Assembly (NCBI RefSeq): GCF_001931485.1
Contig: NZ_MSDV01000073.1
Span: forward strand, 1-64,000
From: Burkholderia sp. SRS-W-2-2016
GTDB lineage: Bacteria; Pseudomonadota; Gammaproteobacteria; Burkholderiales; Burkholderiaceae
Length of the DNA stretch: 64,000 nucleotides
Direction of reading: 5' to 3'
Shown: piece by piece, positions 25,912 through 33,749 of the stretch
Position numbering within the stretch: the stretch's first letter is position 1
Layout: each line of letters opens with the position of its first letter
Translations under genes and position numbers: made by a program
Notes under the pieces: model-generated
What the model saw: the letters and a program-made list of their open reading frames with translations, nothing else
What the model was told of the DNA's origin: nothing
Databases searched by the model: none

Positions 25912-26640
25912 TCAACCCTTCACCTCCGGCGTCCCCACCACAGCCTCCTGCGACGGCACCTGCAAAACCGCATCCCGCTTATCGAGCAGATGCTGCCGCA
26001 AAATCGCGCTGAGCTTCTTCCCATCCCGCGCTTCAAGCGCCTTCAGCATCTCATCATGATCGTGAATCGCGCGATCCCACTTCGGCGTCTGATAATTCGA
26101 ACGAAACCGCAGCGCCTGCAGTCGCCGATTCACCGACATATAAGTCTGCCGGAGTGCTGAATTTCTCGCCGCTTCATTGATCTTGTCGTGAATCGCCTGA
26201 TTGCGGCTGTAGTACCCAGGCAGATCGTTCTGCGCACGGCAGGCGAGCATCGCGTAATGCAGCGCCTTGATCTCAGCGAGTTCCGCGGCCGTCATCCGCT
26301 CGGCGGCCAGCTCGCCGGAAAACGCTTCGAGCCCGCTCATCAATTCGAAGGTCTCGCGCAGTTCGGCTTCCGTCATCTTCGACACCGACGCGCCACGGTT
26401 CGGCGAAATCTCGATCAGCCCCTCGGCGGCCAGCACCTTCAGCGCCTCGCGCAACGGCGTGCGAGAAATGCCCAACGTTTCGCACAACTCACGCTCGTTC
26501 AGCTTCTTGCCGGGCTCCAGCACCCCTTCGACGATAAAGCGCCGGATGTGCTCCACCACCGTGTCATGCAGACGCTGACGCTCGACCTTCGGCATCAGCG
26601 GAGCAGCGGTGAGACCCGCTTCGATATCCGAATTTTGCAT
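25912..26640 (-). CDS. GntR-family regulator, FCD subfamily
   Basis: A 242-aa protein. The winged helix (IRRFIVEGVLEPGKKLNERELCETLGISRTPLREALKVLAAEGLIEISPNRG) covers about residues 30-90, and an all-helical FCD ligand domain with likely metal His residues (IHDKINEAARN, IHDHDEM) fills the rest. It is divergent from the aminotransferase operon, and the same 16-bp motif lies at both starts, so it is probably the operon's repressor and controls itself. FCD regulators usually sense organic acids such as glycolate or lactate, which suits the FAD/Fe-S gene downstream. Confidence 0.9.
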   Translation of the reverse strand: MQNSDIEAGLTAAPLMPKVERQRLHDTVVEHIRRFIVEGVLEPGKKLNERELCETLGISRTPLREALKVLAAEGLIEISPNRGASVSKMTEAELRETFELMSGLEAFSGELAAERMTAAELAEIKALHYAMLACRAQNDLPGYYSRNQAIHDKINEAARNSALRQTYMSVNRRLQALRFRSNYQTPKWDRAIHDHDEMLKALEARDGKKLSAILRQHLLDKRDAVLQVPSQEAVVGTPEVKG

Positions 26641-26646
26641 ACAAAA
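26631..26646. promoter_or_regulatory. Candidate GntR operator at its own start codon
   Basis: AATTTTGCATACAAAA overlaps the gntR start codon (26638-26640). It differs by one base from the reverse complement of 26780-26795 before the divergent operon. The pseudo-palindromic TTTTGCATACAAAA fits FCD-type sites. Confidence 0.6.
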
Positions 26647-26779
26647 ACCCTCGACTACACATGATGTGGGATTTTAGCGGAACCGACACCATTAGTTAAT
26701 CACGGGAAATACGCGGGTAAACACCGGCCCGCACAGCCAATTTTCACCTTGGGATCGGCGAACTTCGTCTGATATAGTT

Positions 26780-26795
26780 TTTTGAATGCAAAATT
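26780..26795. promoter_or_regulatory. Candidate GntR operator before aminotransferase operon
   Basis: TTTTGAATGCAAAATT reads AATTTTGCATTCAAAA on the other strand, matching 15 of 16 bases of the site at the gntR start. An overlapping inverted repeat TTGAAT-N5-ATTCAA covers 26782-26798. It ends just before the GGAGGAG ribosome site, so a bound protein would block the promoter or early elongation. Confidence 0.6.
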
Positions 26796-26811
26796 CAATC
26801 GGAGGAGTTCA

Positions 26812-28032
26812 ATGCTGAAGCTCGATTTCCATCCCGCCGGCCGTCACTTCCTGCAGATCCCCGGGCCGAGTCCGGTGCCCGACCGGATCCTCCGCGCGAT
26901 GAGCTATCCGACCATCGACCACCGCGGCCCTGAGTTCGGCGAACTCGGCCTCACTGTGCTCGACGGCATCAAGAAAATCTTCAAGACGCAGCAGCCGGTC
27001 GTGATCTATCCGGCGTCCGGCACGGGCGCATGGGAAGCGGCGCTGTCGAACACGCTGAGCCCCGGCGACCACGTGCTGATGTTCGAGACCGGCCACTTCG
27101 CGACGCTGTGGAAAAAGATGGCCGACAAGCTCGGCCTGAAACCGGAGTTCCTCGGACTGCCAGGTATCGAAGGCTGGCGGCGCGGCGTGCAGCCGCAAAT
27201 GATCGAGGAGCGCCTGCGCGCCGACACGCAGCACGCGATCAAGGCGGTCTGCGTGGTGCACAACGAAACCTCCACCGGCGTCACGTCCGACATCGCCGCG
27301 GTGCGCCGCGCGATCGATGCAGCCGGCCACCCGGCGCTGCTGCTGGTCGACACGATCTCGGGTCTGGCGTGCGCGGATTACCGTCACGACGAATGGGGCG
27401 TCGACGTGACCGTGTCGGGTTCGCAAAAGGGTTTGATGCTGCCGCCCGGCATCAGCTTCAACGCGATCTCGCCGAAAGCGCTGGCCGCCAGCCAGCACGC
27501 GAAGCTGCCGCGCAGCTTCTGGGACTGGGCGGAAATCGTCGAGATGAACAAAACCGGCTATTGGCCGTACACGCCGAACACGAATCTGCTGTACGGGTTG
27601 CACGAGGCGATCGAGATGATCCTCGGCGAAGGGCTCGACAACGTGTTCGCGCGTCACGAGCGGCTGGCCGAAGCGACGCGCCGCGCGGTGCGCGCGTGGG
27701 GGCTCGACATTCAATGCGCCGATCCCGCCGTCTATAGCCCGGTGCTGACCGGCGTGATGATGCCCGACGGCGTCGATGCCGACGCGGTGCGCAAGCTGAT
27801 CTACGAACGCTTCGACATGTCGCTCGGCACGGGCCTCGGCAAGATGAAAGGCCGCATGTTCCGCATCGGCCATCTCGGCGACTGCAACGACCTGATGCTG
27901 CTCGCGACGCTCGCCGGCTGCGAGATGGGTCTGCGGCTCGCGGGCGTGGCGCTGAAAGACAGCGGCATGCCGGCCGCGATGGAGTGGCTGAGCCAGGCAC
28001 CCGCCGCGCCGGGATTGAAGGCGGCGGCCTGA
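26812..28032 (+). CDS. Class V aminotransferase, serine/alanine-glyoxylate type
   Basis: A 406-aa PLP enzyme. It starts with FLQIPGPSPVPDRILRAMSYPTIDHRGPEF, typical of serine-glyoxylate and alanine-glyoxylate aminotransferases, and has the PLP lysine in SGSQKGLMLPPG near residue 207 and DTISGLAC before it. The ATG at 26812 is chosen for GGAGGAG 5 nt upstream; the frame from 26782 includes the operator. It turns glyoxylate plus serine or alanine into glycine plus the keto acid. As first gene of an operon with an oxidoreductase for 2-hydroxy acids, it may process glyoxylate or a related oxo-acid made by that enzyme. Confidence 0.9.
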   Translation: MLKLDFHPAGRHFLQIPGPSPVPDRILRAMSYPTIDHRGPEFGELGLTVLDGIKKIFKTQQPVVIYPASGTGAWEAALSNTLSPGDHVLMFETGHFATLWKKMADKLGLKPEFLGLPGIEGWRRGVQPQMIEERLRADTQHAIKAVCVVHNETSTGVTSDIAAVRRAIDAAGHPALLLVDTISGLACADYRHDEWGVDVTVSGSQKGLMLPPGISFNAISPKALAASQHAKLPRSFWDWAEIVEMNKTGYWPYTPNTNLLYGLHEAIEMILGEGLDNVFARHERLAEATRRAVRAWGLDIQCADPAVYSPVLTGVMMPDGVDADAVRKLIYERFDMSLGTGLGKMKGRMFRIGHLGDCNDLMLLATLAGCEMGLRLAGVALKDSGMPAAMEWLSQAPAAPGLKAAA

Positions 28033-28043
28033 GAGCGCAAAGA

Positions 28044-28069
28044 AACGCGCTGGGCGTCGCCAGCGCGTT
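28044..28069 (+). terminator. Strong hairpin after aminotransferase gene
   Basis: AACGCGCTGG (28044-28053) and CCAGCGCGTT (28060-28069) form a perfect 10-bp stem with loop GCGTCG. No T-tract follows, so it may be a partial terminator or an mRNA-stabilising structure inside the operon. Confidence 0.5.
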
Positions 28070-28092
28070 CAGCACAGCAAATCAATATCTCG

Positions 28093-28113
28093 CAGCAGCC
28101 AGCAGCCAGCAGC
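28093..28113. repeat. Three tandem CAGCAGC heptamers
   Basis: CAGCAGC occurs three times head to tail in the 235-nt spacer between the aminotransferase and MFS genes. The spacer otherwise holds only the hairpin at 28044-28069 and no gene. Confidence 0.6.
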
Positions 28114-28267
28114 CCGCATCACCAGGGAGCGTTTCCCTCATCGAACCGCGCATAGAACGTGGTCCTAAACAACATGCAATGCGTCCGCGCCGGCCCTCGC
28201 CGGCGCCGGGCGACGACGAGGCGCGTCACTTCAGCCGTGCCGTCGACACATGCCATGGAGAGAGACG

Positions 28268-29578
28268 ATGAAGCGGTTTCGATTGACCAGTGCAACCAGT
28301 ATCGTTCTAGTGATGCTCTGCATCATGTACTTCATCACCTACCTCGACCGCGTGAACGTCAGCACCGCGGCCGCCGGTTTCGGCAAGGAATTCAATCTCA
28401 CCCATACGCAGGTCGGCCTCGTGTTCTCGGCCTTCGCGTATCCGTATCTGCTGTTTCAGGTGATCGGCGGCTGGGTCAGCGACCGCTTCGGCGCGAAGCG
28501 CACGCTGCTGCTGTGCGGCGCGGTCTGGGGTCTCGCGACGATCTTCACGGGTCTCGCCGGCGGTCTCGCTTCGCTGCTCATCGCGCGTCTCGTGCTCGGT
28601 TTCGGCGAAGGCGCGACGTTCCCGGCCGCGACCTCGGCGATGTCGCGCTGGGTCGCGAAAGAAAAACGCGGCTTCGCGCAGGGCATCACGCACGCGGCGT
28701 CGCGGGTCGGCAATGCGGTCGCGCCCGCGTTGATCGTGCTGGTGATGGCGAACTGGGGCTGGCGCGAATCGTTCTATATCTGCGGCGCGCTGAGTCTGCT
28801 GTGGGTCGTCGTGTGGGCGTTCACGTTCACCGAGCATCCGAAGGATCACCCGCGCATCACCGCCGAAGAACTCGCGATGCTGCCCGCGCCGAAGCCGAAG
28901 CTCAGCGGTCTGCCGTGGGGCAAGCTGTTTCGCCGGATGGCCCCGGTCACGATCGTCTACTTCTGCTACGGCTGGACGCTTTGGCTGTTTCTCAGCTGGA
29001 TTCCGCTGTACTTCCTGCACAACCATCATCTGCAATTGCAGAAGTCGGCGATCTTCGCGTCGGTCGTGTTCTTCGCCGGCGTGCTCGGCGACACGCTCGG
29101 CGGCCTTGTCACCGATGCGATTTTCAAACGCACCGGCAGCCTGAAGCGCGCGCGCAGCTGGATGGTGTCGGTGTGCATGCTGTTCTGTCTGCTGTCGCTG
29201 ATTCCGCTGATGTTCACGCACAACCTGTATCTGTCGATCGCGTGTCTCGCGTCGGGCTTCTTCTTCGCCGAGATGACGATCGGCCCGATGTGGGCGATTC
29301 CGATGGACATCGCGCCGGACTTCTCCGGCACCGCGAGCGGGATGATGAACACCGGCTCGGCGCTGGCTGCGATCATCTCGCCGGTGATGGGCGGTTTCCT
29401 GATCGACTATTCGGGCAACTGGGATTTGCCGTTCGTCGGCAGCATGCTGTTGATGGGGATCGGCGTCGTGCTCGCGTTCCGGATGCAGCCGGAGAGCCGC
29501 TTCGAACTCGGTGGATCGGATGCGGATAAAGATAAGGACAGCGCGCACGTGGCGGCCCGGATGGAGGTGTCCAAATGA
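28268..29578 (+). CDS. MFS transporter, ACS type
   Basis: A 436-aa, 12-segment inner-membrane transporter. YFITYLDRVNVSTAAAGFGKEFNLT, QVIGGWVSDRFGAKRTLL and the later GFFFAEMTIGPMWAIPMDIAPDFSGTASGMMN are typical of hexuronate/phthalate-type ACS carriers. The ATG at 28268 follows GGAGAGAGACG; the frame from 28250 includes the ribosome site. Its stop overlaps the next gene's start (ATGA). It probably imports the organic acid oxidised by the terminal FAD/Fe-S enzyme. Confidence 0.88.
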   Translation: MKRFRLTSATSIVLVMLCIMYFITYLDRVNVSTAAAGFGKEFNLTHTQVGLVFSAFAYPYLLFQVIGGWVSDRFGAKRTLLLCGAVWGLATIFTGLAGGLASLLIARLVLGFGEGATFPAATSAMSRWVAKEKRGFAQGITHAASRVGNAVAPALIVLVMANWGWRESFYICGALSLLWVVVWAFTFTEHPKDHPRITAEELAMLPAPKPKLSGLPWGKLFRRMAPVTIVYFCYGWTLWLFLSWIPLYFLHNHHLQLQKSAIFASVVFFAGVLGDTLGGLVTDAIFKRTGSLKRARSWMVSVCMLFCLLSLIPLMFTHNLYLSIACLASGFFFAEMTIGPMWAIPMDIAPDFSGTASGMMNTGSALAAIISPVMGGFLIDYSGNWDLPFVGSMLLMGIGVVLAFRMQPESRFELGGSDADKDKDSAHVAARMEVSK

Positions 29579-30336
29579 ATGCGTCGATCACGTCATCGCT
29601 GGGCCAGAGTCTTGCCGAGGCTCGCACTCGCCGCGCGACGCTCGATACATTGCCGCCCGCGCAGATTCCCGCCGATGCCGATGCGGCCTACGCGATCCAG
29701 CACGAGATCCTGCGCGTGAACGGCGGCCGCATCGGCGGCTGGAAGATCGGCGCGAAGTCCGCGAGCGGCCCGATTCAGGGCGCGCCGTTGCCGGCGAGCG
29801 ATCTGCATCCGGGCGGCGCGCGAATCTCGCGTGACGGCTTCAAACCGCTGGGCCTCGAACTCGAAGTCGCGTTCCGTTTCGGGCGGCGCTTCGAGGCGTC
29901 GAGTACACCGTACAGCGACGACGAAGTGCTCGCGGCGATCGGCTCGATCGGCGCGACCATCGAGATCGTCGCGAGCCGCTATGCGACGTGGCCCGACGTC
30001 GACAAACTCGCGCAACTCGCGGATTTACAAAATCACGGCGCGTTGATCGTCGGCGAATTCACGCCGTATCGCGACGACTTTCCGTTCGTCGCGCCGTCGT
30101 TGCGCTTCAACTTCGACGGTCAGGACGTCGTCGACACGACGCCCGCGAATCCGGCCGGCGATCCGCGCAGGCTGCTGCCGTGGCTCGTCAATCACGCCAC
30201 CTCGCGCGGTATTGCAGTCACACCGGAAATGGTCGTGACCGCCGGTTCGTACACCGGAATGTTTTTCCCGCGCGACGCGGGCACGGCCAGCGGGCATATC
30301 GAAGGGCTCGCGCCGGTCAGTGTGACGTTGTACTAA
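29575..30336 (+). CDS. 2-keto-4-pentenoate hydratase / FAH-fold protein (MhpD-like)
   Basis: A 253-aa protein of the fumarylacetoacetate hydrolase superfamily, hydratase branch. It shows GGRIGGWKIGAKS (phosphate and substrate loop), LGLELEVAFRFGRRF with the metal glutamates, ATIEIVASRY, and VTAGSYTGMFFPRDAG, a variant of the GS(L/V)T motif. MhpD-type enzymes hydrate 2-hydroxypenta-2,4-dienoate; decarboxylases of 4-oxalocrotonate look alike. No aromatic ring-cleavage genes are nearby, so the substrate is open. Confidence 0.82.
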   Translation: MNASITSSLGQSLAEARTRRATLDTLPPAQIPADADAAYAIQHEILRVNGGRIGGWKIGAKSASGPIQGAPLPASDLHPGGARISRDGFKPLGLELEVAFRFGRRFEASSTPYSDDEVLAAIGSIGATIEIVASRYATWPDVDKLAQLADLQNHGALIVGEFTPYRDDFPFVAPSLRFNFDGQDVVDTTPANPAGDPRRLLPWLVNHATSRGIAVTPEMVVTAGSYTGMFFPRDAGTASGHIEGLAPVSVTLY

Positions 30337-30393
30337 CCACTCCGAGCCACCCCGAGCCGCGCGGTGCCGGCGGCTTCCGACAGGGCCGACGAT

Positions 30394-33300
30394 ATGACGA
30401 ACCCCACCTCCGGTTTGCTCGTCAAGCCGATCCATCTGGTGCCGTCCGCCGCGCGCATGACGAGCCCGCTCGCGCAGCAACTGCGCAAAGCGTTGCGCGG
30501 CGACGTGCTGTTCGATCTCGCGAGCCGCGGCCGTTACGCGACCGATGCGTCGATCTACCAGGTCACGCCAATCGGTGTCGTGGTGCCGCGCGATCAGGAC
30601 GATCTGCGCATCGCGCTGGAAATCGCCCGTAGCGAGAAAGTGCCGCTGCTCGCGCGCGGCGCGGGCACCAGCCAGTGCGGGCAGACGGTCGGCGAAGCGC
30701 TGGTGATCGACACCAGCAAATGGCTGAACAACATTGTCGCGTTCGATGCCGACGCGCGCACGGTCACGGTCGAGCCCGGCGTCGTGCTCGATCACCTGAA
30801 CGCGTGGTTGAAACCGCATGGGCTGTGGTTTCCGGTCGATGTATCGACGGCGGCGCAATGCACGCTCGGCGGGATGGCCGGCAACAACTCGTGCGGCTCG
30901 CGCTCGATCGAATACGGCAACATGGTCCACAACGTCGATGCGATCGACGCGATCCTCGCCGACGGCAGCGAGGCGCGTTTCGCATCGCTTAAAGAGCCAC
31001 CGCAAGGGGCACGCTTGCAGCAGATCGTCGCCGGCGTCACGCGCATTGCGCAGCGCGAGCGCGACGAGATCGTCAGACAGGTGCCGAAGGTGCTGCGCCG
31101 CGTGGCCGGCTATAACCTCGATCTGTTCGACTGCCAGAATCCGCGCGCCTATACCGACGATGGCAGCGCGAACCTTGCGCATCTGCTGGTCGGCTCCGAA
31201 GGCACGCTCGCGTTCAGCCGGCAGATCACGCTGAGGCTCGCGCCGCTGCCCGCGCACAAGACGCTCGGCGTGGTCAACTTCCCGACCTTCCGGCAGGCGA
31301 TGGCGCTCACGCGGCACATCGTCGAACTGAAGCCGGTCGCGGTCGAACTGGTCGATCGCACGATGATCGATCTCGCGCTGAGCAATCCGGCGTTCCGGCC
31401 GGTGATCGAAAAGGCGCTGGTCGGCAAGCCCAAAGCAATCCTGCTGGTCGAATTCGCAGGCGAGGACCGCGACGCGCAGCTGGCGTCGCTCAATCAGCTA
31501 ACCGAACTAATGGGCGAACTCGGTCTGCCGGATTCGGTGGTGGAGATGCCCGACGCGAGCGCGCAAAAAGCGCTGTGGGAAGTGCGCAAGGCCGGGCTCA
31601 ACATCATGATGAGCATGAAGGGCGACGGCAAGCCGGTGTCGTTCATCGAAGATTGCGCGGTGCCGCTCGAACATCTGGACGAATACACGAACCGCCTGAC
31701 GGAGGTGTTTCATCGCCACGGCACCGAGGGCACCTGGTACGCGCATGCGAGCGTCGGCACGCTGCACGTGCGACCGATTCTCGACATGCGCCGCGACGGC
31801 GCGAAGAAGATGCGCGCAATCGCCGAAGAAGCGGCGGCGCTGGTGCGCGAATACAAGGGCGCGTATTCGGGCGAGCACGGCGACGGTCTGTGCCGCGGCG
31901 AATGGGTCGCGTGGCAATACGGACCGCGCCTGAACGAGGCGTTCGGCGAAATCAAGGCGTTGTTCGATCCGGACAATCGCTTCAATCCCGACAAGATCGT
32001 GCGGCCGCCGAAGATGGACGACGCGCGCAACTTCCGCTTTCCACCCGGCTATCGCGAGCAGCGCATCGACACCGCGCTCGACTGGTCCGCGTGGAACGTC
32101 GAACGCGATCCGCTGAGCGGCAAGGAAAGCGCGCCGGGCAGCGGCGGCGATCTGAGCGGCGGCCTCGCGAAAGCGGTCGAGATGTGCAACAACAACGGCC
32201 ATTGCCGCAAGTTCGACGCCGGCACGATGTGCCCGAGCTATCGCGTGACGAAGGACGAGCAGCATCTGACGCGCGGCCGCGCGAACACGCTGCGGCTCGC
32301 GATTTCGGGGCAACTCGGCGCGGGCGGTCTCGCAAGCGACGACGTGAAGGACACGCTCGATTTGTGCGTGTCGTGCAAGGGCTGCAAGCGCGATTGCCCG
32401 ACCGGCGTCGATATGGCGAAGTTCAAGATCGAGGCGCGGGCGGCGCGCGTAAAAACGCATGGAGTGCGCTTGCGCGACAAGCTGGTCGCATTCATGCCGC
32501 GTTATGCGGGCGCGGCGAGCCGGATGCCGGGGCTGTTCGCGCTGGCCGATAACGTGCCGGTGTTATCGGCATGGTTCAAGCGGTCGGTCGGATTCGCTGA
32601 GGAGCGCAGTTTGCCGCGCTTCAAGAAAGCGTTTCTGGCCGAGGCGGCGGCCGCCGCCGAGAAGACAGAACGAAGCGCGGGGCAGGCGAAGACGCAAACC
32701 GCCGCACTCAAGGAAGTGCTGCTGTTCGTCGACACCTTCAACAACCACTTCGAACCCGACAACGCCCGCGCCGCGCAACAGGTGCTCGAAGCCGCCGGCT
32801 ACACCGTGCACTTCAACGTACGCGGCGGCGAACGGCCGGTGTGTTGCGGCCGCACGTTTCTCGCGGCCGGCATGGTCGATCAGGCGAAGCAGGAAGCGCG
32901 GCGCATGCTCGATCTGTTCAAGCCGTATGTAGAACGCGGGGTGCCGGTGGTCGGACTCGAACCGTCGTGCCTGCTGTCGTTGCGCGACGAATTCCTGCAA
33001 TACGGTTTCGGCGACGAAGCACGTCGGCTTTCGCAGCAAGCGTTTCTCTTCGAGGAATTCCTGGTGCGCGAGCAACAGGCCGGACGCCTGCAACTGGCGT
33101 TGAAACCGCTGCCGATGCAGCAGGCGCTCGTGCATGGCCACTGCCATCAGAAAGCGTTCGATGCCTTCACGCCGGTGCAGACCGTGCTCAAGTGGATTCC
33201 TCAGTTGAACGTAGCGACGGTCGAATCGTCGTGCTGCGGGATGGCCGGCAGCTTCGGCTACGAAGCCGAGCACTATGCGACCTCGCAGGCGATGGCTGAG

Positions 33301-33444
33301 TTGTCGCTGCTGCCCGCGGTGCGCAAGCTCGACGCCGATACGCTGATGGTCGCCGACGGCACCAGCTGCCGGCATCAGATTCACGATGGAGCGGGCGTCG
33401 ACACGATCCATGTGGCGCGCGTGCTGGCGATGGCGCTGCAATAA
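30394..33444 (+). CDS. FAD-binding / Fe-S fusion oxidoreductase (YdiJ-like)
   Basis: A 1016-aa protein, nearly the length of E. coli YdiJ (D-2-hydroxyglutarate dehydrogenase). In order: FAD-binding 4 domain (ARGAGTSQCGQTVGEALVID, GGMAGNNSCGSRSIEYGN), FAD-linked oxidase C-terminal domain (EHGDGLCRGEW near residue 495), a ferredoxin-like segment with CNNNGHCRKFDAGTMC and CVSCKGCKRDCP (residues about 605-675), then two CCG domains with CCGRTFLAAG and CCGMAGSFGYE. It oxidises a D-2-hydroxy acid and passes electrons through Fe-S clusters. The ATG at 30394 is preferred over a GTG at 30364, though its ribosome site is weak. Last gene of the GntR-controlled operon. Confidence 0.88.
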   Translation: MTNPTSGLLVKPIHLVPSAARMTSPLAQQLRKALRGDVLFDLASRGRYATDASIYQVTPIGVVVPRDQDDLRIALEIARSEKVPLLARGAGTSQCGQTVGEALVIDTSKWLNNIVAFDADARTVTVEPGVVLDHLNAWLKPHGLWFPVDVSTAAQCTLGGMAGNNSCGSRSIEYGNMVHNVDAIDAILADGSEARFASLKEPPQGARLQQIVAGVTRIAQRERDEIVRQVPKVLRRVAGYNLDLFDCQNPRAYTDDGSANLAHLLVGSEGTLAFSRQITLRLAPLPAHKTLGVVNFPTFRQAMALTRHIVELKPVAVELVDRTMIDLALSNPAFRPVIEKALVGKPKAILLVEFAGEDRDAQLASLNQLTELMGELGLPDSVVEMPDASAQKALWEVRKAGLNIMMSMKGDGKPVSFIEDCAVPLEHLDEYTNRLTEVFHRHGTEGTWYAHASVGTLHVRPILDMRRDGAKKMRAIAEEAAALVREYKGAYSGEHGDGLCRGEWVAWQYGPRLNEAFGEIKALFDPDNRFNPDKIVRPPKMDDARNFRFPPGYREQRIDTALDWSAWNVERDPLSGKESAPGSGGDLSGGLAKAVEMCNNNGHCRKFDAGTMCPSYRVTKDEQHLTRGRANTLRLAISGQLGAGGLASDDVKDTLDLCVSCKGCKRDCPTGVDMAKFKIEARAARVKTHGVRLRDKLVAFMPRYAGAASRMPGLFALADNVPVLSAWFKRSVGFAEERSLPRFKKAFLAEAAAAAEKTERSAGQAKTQTAALKEVLLFVDTFNNHFEPDNARAAQQVLEAAGYTVHFNVRGGERPVCCGRTFLAAGMVDQAKQEARRMLDLFKPYVERGVPVVGLEPSCLLSLRDEFLQYGFGDEARRLSQQAFLFEEFLVREQQAGRLQLALKPLPMQQALVHGHCHQKAFDAFTPVQTVLKWIPQLNVATVESSCCGMAGSFGYEAEHYATSQAMAELSLLPAVRKLDADTLMVADGTSCRHQIHDGAGVDTIHVARVLAMALQ

Positions 33445-33690
33445 CTAGCATCTCGGCGCCCCCACGCGAATCGCTCAACGGTGAGTATTTACGGGAGCCA
33501 GAAATAGCAACCGGATTTGCCACCGGTGAGACTTTCCGGGAGCCGCTTTTACCGTCGGCGTAATCGGAAAGTTCCGGTGAGAAACGTAATGCTATGCGAT
33601 AAGGATTAATTTAATCGAATCCAGTCCAATACGATTTTTTCTTCAATAAATTTACTATTTTTATATGAGAGGATAAAACGCCAACTTCAA
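33445..33690. other. Intergenic region with direct repeats and AT-rich promoter area
   Basis: No gene. CGGTGAG-N6-CGGGAGCC occurs at 33479-33499 and 33524-33544 (18 of 21 bases equal), and CCGGTGAG appears again at 33574-33581 beside GGAAAGT, the complement of ACTTTCC in the second copy. A markedly AT-rich stretch at 33600-33675 is the likely promoter of the propeller gene. Confidence 0.5.
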
Positions 33691-33732
33691 GGTATGCCGA
33701 TTGGCGGCACTCGTGCCGCCGCCGCGCATACC
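33691..33732 (+). promoter_or_regulatory. Two-level hairpin in the 5' leader of the beta-propeller gene
   Basis: Outer arms GGTATGC (33691-33697) and GCATACC (33726-33732) enclose an inner stem GGCGGCA (33703-33709) / TGCCGCC (33714-33720) with loop CTCG. It ends 3 nt before the AAGGA ribosome site (33736-33740). It could control translation or protect the mRNA 5' end. Confidence 0.5.
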
Positions 33733-33749
33733 TGCAAGGAACGACCGCC

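Noticed and set aside
30025..31317. 430-aa minus-strand frame and other long antisense frames in 29-36 kb
   Set aside because: They mirror the codon structure of the FAH-fold, FAD/Fe-S and propeller genes and have no ribosome sites or family motifs.
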